This document shows positions 1-7,097 of a stretch of 64,000 nt of DNA, in pieces. Numbering within the stretch: the first letter of the stretch is position 1; the number at the start of each line of letters is the position of its first letter. Under the pieces are notes generated by a model. The model made no database searches. It saw only the letters and a list, made by a program, of their open reading frames with translations, and was not told where the DNA came from. Position numbers and translations under genes: made by a program. The DNA comes from Gemmatimonadota bacterium (GTDB lineage: Bacteria; Gemmatimonadota; Gemmatimonadetes; Palauibacterales; Palauibacteraceae), in assembly GCA_022826685.1 (NCBI GenBank), contig JAJDUL010000009.1:30834-94833 (forward strand), given 5' to 3'.

Positions 1-51
1 TCCCGAATCCGGATCGCCGTCCCCGACATCGAAGCGGTCGTTGGAGCTCAC
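1..51 (-). CDS. Possible 5' end of a truncated gene
   Basis: A GTG codon at 51-49 on the minus strand opens a frame of 17 codons (beginning VSSNDRFDVGDG) that runs off the left edge of the window. It lies 22 bases downstream of the CPBP protease gene on the same strand, so it could be the next gene of that run. There is no clear ribosome binding site and too little protein to recognise. It is reported only because this short edge stretch has no other explanation. Confidence 0.3.
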   Translation of the reverse strand, partial: MSSNDRFDVGDGDPDSG

Positions 52-73
52 GAGGACCCGGGGGCTCCCGGCG

Positions 74-937
74 CTATGCGGCGAAGGGGTAGGTGAAGAG
101 GAACAGGTGCGTCAGGTTGAGGAGGAAGTGCACGAGCATGCCGGCTTCCACGCGTCCCGTGACGTGATAGGCGGCGCCGTAGCCGATGCCGGCGAGCGTG
201 GAGAGAAAGACATACATGATCCCGCCGGCGATGTGCGCGACGCCGAACGCGACGGAAGCGACGAGTAGCGCCACGAACGCCGGAGCCGGCACCCTCCCCC
301 GCAAAAATCTTCCCGCTTGCCGCTGTATGACGCCTCGGAAGACCGTCTCCTCGAACACACAGGTGATGAGCAGGTTGGACGGGATCCACACGCCGAGGAT
401 CGCCGGCCATTTCGGGTCCCAGGCGTTGTACCCCACGACCACCGTCATCGCGAGCGTCACGACCGTCGCCAGAACGGCGATCGACGCGGTGGCGACGAGC
501 GCGCGTCGCCAGGGGGTGTTCGCCTGGGGCTGGACGCACACCAGGTAGAGCAAGACGCCCGCGAAGAGCGCGTCGTAGTTCCAGTAGAGCGTGAAGTCGG
601 CCGCGGAGGCCGACACGAAGACGCGGTCCAGCGCGAGCACGTTGTGGATCCACGGCACCTGATTCATGCCCAGCGCCAGGGTGAGGATCACGACGACGCC
701 CCACGCCAGAGTCCGGAGGACCGTGGGGAGTTCAGCCCGAACGGCGGCCAGACAGGCGGCGGCGAAGAGCGCGAGCACGGCGACCCCCGCCCACTCGACG
801 ATGCCGGCGACCGCCGCGGCCGCGAGAGATAGGGCGATGAGGGCGGGCCCGACGAAACGGGGCGCTCTCAACATGGCGGCCCCGAACGCCCCCCAGAGGA
901 GCAGGTACGGGAGGGCGTGCGTGAAGTCGGGCGCCAT
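74..937 (-). CDS. CPBP family intramembrane metalloprotease
   Basis: A 287-residue integral membrane protein with about eight hydrophobic segments. The CPBP (Abi/Rce1-type) signature is visible: EE at residues 196-197 followed by R201 (FEETVFRG), a conserved H235 in the next membrane segment, and H270 near the C-terminus. These correspond to motifs 1-3 of the family, whose members are glutamate-type intramembrane proteases or bacteriocin-immunity-like proteins. The open frame continues far upstream, but that part is antisense to neighbouring genes. I chose the ATG at 937, 8 bases after the stop of the SDR gene on the same strand, which suggests co-transcription. The substrate is unknown. Confidence 0.85.
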   Translation of the reverse strand: MAPDFTHALPYLLLWGAFGAAMLRAPRFVGPALIALSLAAAAVAGIVEWAGVAVLALFAAACLAAVRAELPTVLRTLAWGVVVILTLALGMNQVPWIHNVLALDRVFVSASAADFTLYWNYDALFAGVLLYLVCVQPQANTPWRRALVATASIAVLATVVTLAMTVVVGYNAWDPKWPAILGVWIPSNLLITCVFEETVFRGVIQRQAGRFLRGRVPAPAFVALLVASVAFGVAHIAGGIMYVFLSTLAGIGYGAAYHVTGRVEAGMLVHFLLNLTHLFLFTYPFAA

Positions 938-945
938 GGTCGGGG

Positions 946-1734
946 TCAGCCCGAGGGCGGCGTGTATCTCCCGTCGATCGCGGTCCAGCCGCCGTCGGCG
1001 AACAGGACCGTGCCGGTGACGTAGCTGGCGGCGTCCGAGGCGAGGAAGACGGTCGGGCCGGCCATCTCCGCGGCGCTGCCCCAGCGGTTGAGGATGTTGC
1101 GCGCGGCGTAGGCGCCGTACCAGCCCGGGTTGTCCTTGATCGGGACCGTGAGCGGCGTGTCGATGACGCCCGGCGCGACCGCGTTCACCCGCACCCCGCT
1201 GGGCCCGAGTTCGGCTGCGGCGGTGCGCACCATCTGCACGATCCCCGCCTTGGTGGCGGCGTACATGCTCTGCCCGGGCTCGACCACGACCGACCGGATC
1301 GAACTGAAAAGGATGATCGAACCCGATCCCTGCCCGGTCATGATCCGCCCCGCGGCCTGGATGACGTGCGCGCCGCCCTTGAGGTTGAGGCCCAGGACGC
1401 GGTCGATCTCCTCGTCGGTGTAATCGAGGAGCGGCTTGCGCACGTTCACTCCCGGGGTGCAGGCCACGACGTCGATGGACCCGCGGGCCGCCGTGATGGC
1501 CTCGAAGGCGCGGGTGACGGCGGGGCCGTCCAGGATGTCCAGGCGGGCGGAGTCGGCCTCGCCCCCCGCCTCTCGGATGGCCGCCGCCGTGCCGGCCGCA
1601 GCGTCCGCGTCGATATCGAGGCAGGACACGTACGCTCCCGCCTCCGCGCACCCGATCGCGACGGCTTCGCCGATGCCGGAACCGCCTCCGACGATCGCAG
1701 CGGTGCGTCCCTCCAGGCTGAACATCGTGGTCAT
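946..1734 (-). CDS. SDR family oxidoreductase
   Basis: A 262-residue classical short-chain dehydrogenase/reductase. The Rossmann nucleotide-binding glycine motif is GGGSGIG at about residues 16-22. The catalytic Ser is at 144/145 and the YxxxK pair is Y158/K162 (YAATK). The C-terminus has the usual DGGW segment. One deviation is CTPG around residues 92-95, where most SDRs have NNAG or NAG. The ATG at 1734 was preferred over upstream alternatives because the family alignment begins there (MTTMFSLEGRTAAIVGGG). It is followed by the CPBP gene after 8 bases. The substrate cannot be read from sequence. Confidence 0.88.
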   Translation of the reverse strand: MTTMFSLEGRTAAIVGGGSGIGEAVAIGCAEAGAYVSCLDIDADAAAGTAAAIREAGGEADSARLDILDGPAVTRAFEAITAARGSIDVVACTPGVNVRKPLLDYTDEEIDRVLGLNLKGGAHVIQAAGRIMTGQGSGSIILFSSIRSVVVEPGQSMYAATKAGIVQMVRTAAAELGPSGVRVNAVAPGVIDTPLTVPIKDNPGWYGAYAARNILNRWGSAAEMAGPTVFLASDAASYVTGTVLFADGGWTAIDGRYTPPSG

Positions 1735-1837
1735 GGGGATTCTCTGCAGGGTTTCGTGTGGTATGGGGCGCGACACAATGTAGGGACCGCACCCGCCGGG
1801 CAACCGGCCCGCGCGTCCCCCCGGCCCGGAGATCCGG

Positions 1838-3136
1838 ATGCACGACGCAGACCCGCCGACCGACCCTCGCCGGGAGGACCGCATCCTCGCCGAGGTGGAT
1901 GCCGCGCGCGACGAGATCGTGGCCTTCACGGCGGAGATGATCCGGATCCCCACGGTGAATCCGCCCGGGGAAGTCTACCGGGAGTGCGCCGAACTGATCG
2001 CGCGGCGGCTGGAGACGACGGGTCTGGCGGTCGAATACGTGGAGGCGGAGGGGCGTCCCGAGCATACCGCCGAACATCCGCGGGTGAATGTGGTGGGACG
2101 GGGAGCGGCCCTTCCGGGAGGCCCGCGGCTCCATCTGAACGGCCACTTCGATGTGGTTCCCCCGGGGGAAGGGTGGACGGTCGACCCGTTCGCGGGCGCC
2201 GTGCGCGACGGGCGGATCTACGGGAGGGGCGCGTCGGACATGAAGTCCGGGATCGCCGCCGCGGTCTTCGCGGTCGAGGCGCTGCGGCGGGCCGGCGTCG
2301 AACTCGCCGGAGCCTTGGACATCAGCGCGACGGTTGATGAGGAGAGCGGCGGCTTCGCGGGGGTCGCCCACCTGTGCAAGGCCGGGATCATCTCGAGCGA
2401 CGACACCCGGTACGCCATCATCCCCGAGCCGTTCGGACCCGCCCGCGTGTGCCTGGGACACCGGGGCGTCTACTGGTTCGACGTCATCGCGCACGGCCAC
2501 GCGGCGCACGGCAGCATGAGCCACCTCGGCCGCAGCGCGATCGACGACATGGGCACCCTCCTGGAGGCCTTCCGCACGCGGCTCGCGCCCGAACTCGCGA
2601 CGCGGCTTTCCGCGCTGCCCGTCGTGCCGGAACCCTCCCGGCGCCCCTCGCTGAACGTCAACACGGTCACCGGCGGCCAGGCCGGCGGCGGGGCGACCCA
2701 GTCACCGTGCGTGGCCGACCGCTGCGTGGCGACCTTGGACCGCCGCTTCATCCCCGAGGAGTCCTTTGACGAGGTCCGCGCCGAAATCGCGCGCCTCGTC
2801 GCGTCGGTGGAGGACGACGACCCGGAACGCCGGTTCACGATCGAGGAGCGCATGGTCGTGCACCCGACCTCCGCGCCGCCCGGCTCGCCGCTCGTGGCCG
2901 CGCTGTCCCGCGGGGTCGAGACGGTCGTCGGCCACCCCGCGGAACTCGTGGCGAGCCCCGGCACCTACGACCAGAAGCACTTCGCCCGGATCGCAGGCAT
3001 CGAGCACTGCGTGGCCTACGGCCCCGGACCCCTCGAGGAGGCGCACCAGCCGGACGAGTCCTGCGCGGTGGAAGACCTCGTGGCGTGCACGCAGGTACTC
3101 GCCCTGGCGGCGCTGGAACTGGTGGGCCCGGCGTAG
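1838..3136 (+). CDS. M20 family metallopeptidase (ArgE/DapE/ACY1-like)
   Basis: A 432-residue cytosolic zinc amidohydrolase of the M20 family, which cleaves N-acyl amino acids or small peptides. The metal motif NGHFDVVPPG places H103 and catalytic D105. D134 lies in GRGASDMKSG and the catalytic/metal Glu pair is E168-E169. A dimerisation domain follows and the final metal His segment is near the C-terminus, where the protein shows about the usual family length. The ATG at 1838 has GGAG six bases upstream. The gene is divergent from the SDR gene and converges on the vapB/vapC remnant at its 3' end. Its exact substrate (acetylornithine, succinyl-diaminopimelate or a dipeptide) is not decided. 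Confidence 0.88.
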   Translation: MHDADPPTDPRREDRILAEVDAARDEIVAFTAEMIRIPTVNPPGEVYRECAELIARRLETTGLAVEYVEAEGRPEHTAEHPRVNVVGRGAALPGGPRLHLNGHFDVVPPGEGWTVDPFAGAVRDGRIYGRGASDMKSGIAAAVFAVEALRRAGVELAGALDISATVDEESGGFAGVAHLCKAGIISSDDTRYAIIPEPFGPARVCLGHRGVYWFDVIAHGHAAHGSMSHLGRSAIDDMGTLLEAFRTRLAPELATRLSALPVVPEPSRRPSLNVNTVTGGQAGGGATQSPCVADRCVATLDRRFIPEESFDEVRAEIARLVASVEDDDPERRFTIEERMVVHPTSAPPGSPLVAALSRGVETVVGHPAELVASPGTYDQKHFARIAGIEHCVAYGPGPLEEAHQPDESCAVEDLVACTQVLALAALELVGPA

Positions 3137-3137
3137 C

Positions 3138-3200
3138 CTACGCTTCGGTCGCGTCCGCTGCCGGGATCCACACGCTGGCGTCAACGACCAGCGTCGTCAC
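3138..3200 (-). pseudogene. Truncated VapC (PIN toxin) remnant
   Basis: A GTG at 3200 overlaps the TGA of the antitoxin gene as GTGA, the usual coupling in vapBC operons. The frame reads VTTLVVDASVWIPAADATEA and then stops at TAG (3140-3138). The segment LVVDASVW is the first beta strand of a PIN domain with its first catalytic Asp (residue 7), but only 20 codons remain of a domain usually near 130 residues. The sequence beyond the stop is the convergent M20 gene, so the rest of the toxin is gone. The two opposing stop codons lie in a small palindrome (GCGTAG-C-CTACGC, 3131-3143). Confidence 0.72.
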
Positions 3201-3463
3201 CCGGACTCCAGCCGGTTCCGGTGGGAGGCCAGCTCTTCCCTCGCCGAACGGCCCGCCGGCGCACGGCTGAGCGCTTCGTCGGCCGCATCGAGCCAGGAGC
3301 GCAGCCAGGCTTCGGGGGCCTCACGGACTTCCGTACCTTCGTCCTCGCTCAGCCAGCGCCGATAGAGTTGCGTCGTGACTTCGCGGATCGTGAGGCCCCG
3401 CAGAGCCGCCTCCGACTTGACCTGCCGGTACAGGTCATCCGGGATATCGATGGTCGCCTTCAT
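3197..3463 (-). CDS. VapB-type antitoxin (ribbon-helix-helix), orphaned
   Basis: An 88-residue protein. Its N-terminus (MKATIDIPDDLYRQVKSEAA) matches the beta strand plus helix of VapB/CopG-like antitoxins that bind DNA as ribbon-helix-helix dimers. The acidic and charged C-terminal half would be the toxin-binding tail. Its stop codon overlaps the start of a 20-codon VapC remnant, so the cognate toxin has been lost. The orphan may persist as a regulator or as neutral debris. There is no Shine-Dalgarno sequence. TATCAT (3475-3470 on the minus strand) sits six bases before the ATG, which would suit a leaderless message. Confidence 0.75.
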   Translation of the reverse strand: MKATIDIPDDLYRQVKSEAALRGLTIREVTTQLYRRWLSEDEGTEVREAPEAWLRSWLDAADEALSRAPAGRSAREELASHRNRLESG

Positions 3464-3524
3464 GGCAACATGATAGCTGCATTACCGCATTCCCGTATTC
3501 CCGTCAACGTGCTTGTCGCGATGG

Positions 3525-4520
3525 CTAGCCGGTCACGAACACCGAGATCACGAACGCGGGCAACAATACCAGCGAATAGAGCATGTACACGCCGACCGAC
3601 TTCGCCACGGACAGTACCCACCCGTTCTCGTAGTAGCGACGAAGGGCGATGACGAAGTAGGGGTACGGAATCAGCAGGCACCCGGCACGGATCAATCCGC
3701 CCAGACCCTCGTCGGGGAGCAGAAGCACGATCGCGTAGACGAGGAACGTGAAGGTCTGAATGTGGATGGCAAAGACCAGGTGCTCTACGTAGAAGCGCTT
3801 CTTCTTTCGAAGATGGAAGATCGCGAGCACCACACCGAGGACCGGCAGCACGAAGAACATCGCGATCGGCATGTTCGCGAGGAGGCGCTGGCGCACAACC
3901 GAGGGATCGTGAAGGATGTCGATCACCCCCAACGCAAAGAGCTGCCCGATCCAGTTCCACTCCTCGAACTCCTCCGCAGCCCCCGAAAGGATGATGCGTC
4001 TCCCGACATCGCCTTCCGGCCGACGGAGAATGTCGTCGGCCTTCCTCTGCTGCTCCGGCGGCAGTGCCGCCATGAAGGCCGCGAGGCGCTCTTCCGTCGG
4101 GGGCTGGGCTACGGAGTCGGAGGGCTGGGCCACGGCATCTTCCGCGTCTTCCTCGGTCATACCCATCGCGCCCACGTTGCCGAAGTCTCCCGCCAGCGAC
4201 AGCAGGAGGAAGAAGACGAAGCTGGCGAAGATGTAGAGCCTGACCGGCGAGACGAAGCTGACCCGGCGGTTGCGGGAGAACTCCCGGGTGAGGCTTCCGG
4301 GCTTGAAGAAGAGAAGTCTCAGCGTTCGAAAGAGCCGGGAATCCAGCTCGAACATCTCGCGCAGAAACTCCAGGACCACGGAACCGAGCGAGCGGGCGTA
4401 GTGCCGGTCGCTCTGCCCGCACTGAGGGCAGAAGCTCTCCATCGGCGCGTACCCGCAGTTCGCGCAGGCCCGCCCCCCGCCGGTCGCCCTGCTGTCGCGG
4501 CCGACCTCCGACTTTGTCAT
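3525..4520 (-). CDS. DUF3667-like membrane protein with N-terminal zinc ribbon
   Basis: A 331-residue protein. It opens with a zinc-ribbon pattern (CANCGY around residue 20 and FCPQCGQ shortly after, CxxC...CxxC), followed by a region with several membrane segments and a polar, Glu/Pro-rich insertion between the first and second segments. This architecture matches the DUF3667 family, whose function is unknown. The ATG at 4520 overlaps the stop of the preceding dehalogenase-like gene (ATGA, 4520-4517), so it is probably translated from the taurine operon message. It may serve that operon, but nothing in the sequence states how. The longer upstream frame is antisense to neighbouring coding sequence. 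Confidence 0.72.
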   Translation of the reverse strand: MTKSEVGRDSRATGGGRACANCGYAPMESFCPQCGQSDRHYARSLGSVVLEFLREMFELDSRLFRTLRLLFFKPGSLTREFSRNRRVSFVSPVRLYIFASFVFFLLLSLAGDFGNVGAMGMTEEDAEDAVAQPSDSVAQPPTEERLAAFMAALPPEQQRKADDILRRPEGDVGRRIILSGAAEEFEEWNWIGQLFALGVIDILHDPSVVRQRLLANMPIAMFFVLPVLGVVLAIFHLRKKKRFYVEHLVFAIHIQTFTFLVYAIVLLLPDEGLGGLIRAGCLLIPYPYFVIALRRYYENGWVLSVAKSVGVYMLYSLVLLPAFVISVFVTG

Positions 4521-5662
4521 GCGGCGTTCCACCAGAGGGATGGCTTCAGGCGCTCGCCGCGTCCGCCGATGCGGTCCAGCCAGAGGGCGAGTCGCCTGAG
4601 CGGCGTACCGGCCATCCATCGCCACACGCGGCTCCATCGGCGGCGGTAGTCGCGGTTGTAGGGGCAGACGCGCACGCAGATCGAGCAGTCGGTGTTCTGG
4701 TTGGCCCAGAAGCGGAAGCACTTTTCGGCGTCCGTCGTCCACTTCCGGATGCCCTGGATGTTCGACCGGTTGTGGACCAGGGTGGACGGCTCGCCGTCGG
4801 CGATCGCCCCCGCGGGGCAGCCCTTCGTGCACGCGCGGCAGAGGTCGCACGTCTCCTTCACGCCGAATCTTGCGGGCCTGTCGTGGGCGAGCGGCATGTC
4901 GGTGAAGACCTTGCCGATCCGGACCCGGGGACCGTACTCGCGGGTGATGAGGAGACCGTGGCGCCCGTATTCGCCGAGCCCGGCCTTGATGGCGAGTGGG
5001 ATGGCCAGCGCCGAGTCGTTCATGCTCGCCACGGCCCGGTAGCCGAGGTTGGTGATGTACTGCGCGATGGCCAGCAGCACGATCGTATCCCGGGAGTAGG
5101 TGGCGCCCGTCGCGGTGCCGCTCAGCGCGGAGGGCGCCGTGCTCAGGAGTTCCCGGTCCATGGATTGCGCGATCACGATCACGTTTTCGAGATCGGTGGA
5201 GATCTCCTGCGGTTTCTCGTGCTCGTTCTCGCGGCTGTAGGCGTGCGTGTAGAGCCACCGCTCGTCGTTCCCGGTGATCCCCACCAGGTCGGCGCCCAGG
5301 GTCTTCGAGGCGTGCTTGATCTCGCGCGCCATCTCCTCCGGAGACGACACCGGCAGCGTGCTGTCCGGGCCCTCGCGAACGGTCGTGTACGGGTCCAGAA
5401 AACCCTCGCGGCGGTCCTCGCCGTCGCGCAGTTCGGCGAAGACGTCCGTCACGTGCCAGGACGCGTTGCGGAGCGCGTAGTCTCGCTGGGTGAAGCCGTC
5501 GACCGAACGCCAGGTCAGCTTCGGCGTGCGGTAGGTCTCATAGAACATGTCCGAGCGGTGCGTGCGCACCTCCGGGTCCCAGAAGGAGCGGCAGAAGATG
5601 TCGTCCCTCTGAGAGAAGCGCCGAAAGTCCTCGCGGACGTCGAAGCCGGCTTCCCTGTCCAT
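4517..5662 (-). CDS. Reductive-dehalogenase-like 2x[4Fe-4S] protein
   Basis: A 381-residue protein with the C-terminal half of a corrinoid/iron-sulfur reductive dehalogenase (RdhA). Cluster 1 is C272, C275, C278, C282 (CDLCRACTKGCP). Cluster 2 is C315, C326, C329, C333 (C-x10-CSICVRVCP). Upstream lie GLGEYGRHGLLITREYGPRV and KVFTDMPLA, typical of the cobalamin-binding domain of RdhA. QueG (epoxyqueuosine reductase) is a distant relative, but this spacing and these motifs look closer to RdhA. There is no twin-arginine signal and no RdhB anchor gene, so it is predicted to be cytoplasmic and not classically respiratory. It begins directly after the tpa stop codon and its own stop overlaps the DUF3667 start. 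Substrate unknown. Confidence 0.78.
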   Translation of the reverse strand: MDREAGFDVREDFRRFSQRDDIFCRSFWDPEVRTHRSDMFYETYRTPKLTWRSVDGFTQRDYALRNASWHVTDVFAELRDGEDRREGFLDPYTTVREGPDSTLPVSSPEEMAREIKHASKTLGADLVGITGNDERWLYTHAYSRENEHEKPQEISTDLENVIVIAQSMDRELLSTAPSALSGTATGATYSRDTIVLLAIAQYITNLGYRAVASMNDSALAIPLAIKAGLGEYGRHGLLITREYGPRVRIGKVFTDMPLAHDRPARFGVKETCDLCRACTKGCPAGAIADGEPSTLVHNRSNIQGIRKWTTDAEKCFRFWANQNTDCSICVRVCPYNRDYRRRWSRVWRWMAGTPLRRLALWLDRIGGRGERLKPSLWWNAA

Positions 5663-7093
5663 TCAGAGCTCCCGGCAACCGTGTTCGATGCCCGTCTTCA
5701 CCGCCTCGACGAGCTCGTCGATGTCCGCCCGGGTCACGATGAGGGGCGGCGCGATGGTCACGGTGTTGTTCAAGCCGGGGATGCTCCGGGTCGTCCTGCC
5801 CACGAGCACGCCCTCCTCGGCGGCCCTTCCCACGACGGCTGTCATGACGTCCTCGCTCACGGGCGCCTTCGTCGCCTTTTCCTCCACCAGCTCCACGCCG
5901 GCGAACAAGCCCTTGCCGCGGACGTCGCCGACGTGGTCGTGGTCGAGCAGCTCGCGCAGCCGATCCTGCAGGTAGGCGCCCATCACGCGACTGTTCCCGA
6001 TCAGGTCCTCTTCCTCGATGATGCGGAGGTTCTCCAGCGCGGCCGCGAACCCGGAGGTGCAGCCGCCGTAGGTGCTGATGTCCCTGAAGTAGTGGAACTT
6101 CTCGTCCGGATCCGCCAGGAACCTGTCGAACACCTCGCCGCGCACGGCGGCCGCGGAGATCGGGGCGTAGGAGCTGGCCATGCCCTTGGCCATCGTGACG
6201 ATGTCCGGGACGAAGTCGTAGTGCTCGAACCCGAACATCGTCCCCGTGCGCCCGAATCCGCACACGACTTCGTCCATGATCAGTATGACGCCATAGTTGT
6301 CGCAGATCTCGCGGATGATTGGAAAATATTCATCCACCGGAGGAATGACCCCCCCGCCGGCGGTGATCGGCTCCAGGATCACGGCCCCCACCGTCTCCGG
6401 CCCCTCCTCCTCGATCGCGTCCCCGAGGGCGCGCGCACATTCGATGTCGCAGTCCGGATAGGTCTTTCCGAAGGGACAGCGATAGCACATCGCGTGGGGG
6501 AACCCCGAGAACCCGTCCGGGAACGGCCCGTAGGCCTCCTTGCGCTCCTCCTGCCCGCTGGCGGCGAGGCAGGCGATGGTCGTGCCGTGGTAGTCGCGGT
6601 CCCGGTACAGGACCTTCGACTTCCGGTTCCCGTTCAGGTGGGCGATCTGTCGCACCATCTTGAAGGCCTTCTCGTTGGCCTCGGAGCCGCTGTTGGCGAA
6701 GAAGAGGTGGTCGAGCCCGGGCATCCGTTCGGCCAGCGCGCTCGCGTACTGGGCGGCCGGGACGGTGCCGACGACGCCCGCGTAGTACGGCAGCCGCTTC
6801 AACTGCTCGTAGACGACCCGCGCGATGCTCTCCCGCCCGTGGCCGACGTTGACGCACCAGACGCCGCCCGAGGCCCCGTCCAGGTACTCCTTGTCATGGA
6901 TGTCGCGGACGCGCGCGCCCTGGCCCTCCACGAAGACCTGCGGATCCCGGGTCTCGAGAATCCTGTGCTGGAACAGGTGGTGCCAGAGATGCTTCCGGTC
7001 CTTCTCGATGACATCCTGGACGTCGTAGTCCGCGAGCAACGCCCCGGGGGCGGATGCGTCGGCGCTCGAATGGCCGTGGGAGTCGTGCGACAT
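5663..7093 (-). CDS. tpa: Taurine:pyruvate aminotransferase (class III)
   Basis: A 476-residue PLP-dependent class III aminotransferase. The cofactor lysine is K303 (MAKGMASSYAPIS) and the pyridine-binding Asp is D274 (LIMDEVVCGFGRTG). The N-terminal HLWHHLFQH segment and the overall pattern fit the taurine-pyruvate/beta-alanine-type group. The gene follows xsc by four bases, and that partner identifies the role: Tpa converts taurine and pyruvate to sulfoacetaldehyde and alanine, and Xsc then consumes sulfoacetaldehyde. It ends immediately before the RdhA-like start. On sequence alone another omega-amino-acid:pyruvate aminotransferase is possible; the context makes taurine the best call. Confidence 0.83.
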   Translation of the reverse strand: MSHDSHGHSSADASAPGALLADYDVQDVIEKDRKHLWHHLFQHRILETRDPQVFVEGQGARVRDIHDKEYLDGASGGVWCVNVGHGRESIARVVYEQLKRLPYYAGVVGTVPAAQYASALAERMPGLDHLFFANSGSEANEKAFKMVRQIAHLNGNRKSKVLYRDRDYHGTTIACLAASGQEERKEAYGPFPDGFSGFPHAMCYRCPFGKTYPDCDIECARALGDAIEEEGPETVGAVILEPITAGGGVIPPVDEYFPIIREICDNYGVILIMDEVVCGFGRTGTMFGFEHYDFVPDIVTMAKGMASSYAPISAAAVRGEVFDRFLADPDEKFHYFRDISTYGGCTSGFAAALENLRIIEEEDLIGNSRVMGAYLQDRLRELLDHDHVGDVRGKGLFAGVELVEEKATKAPVSEDVMTAVVGRAAEEGVLVGRTTRSIPGLNNTVTIAPPLIVTRADIDELVEAVKTGIEHGCREL

Positions 7094-7097
7094 CGCG

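Noticed and set aside
4517..5662. QueG (epoxyqueuosine reductase)
   Set aside because: Both families share two [4Fe-4S] motifs, but the GLGEYGRHGLLITREYGP and KVFTDMPL segments and the C-x10-C second cluster look closer to RdhA, and the operon concerns sulfonate use, not tRNA modification.
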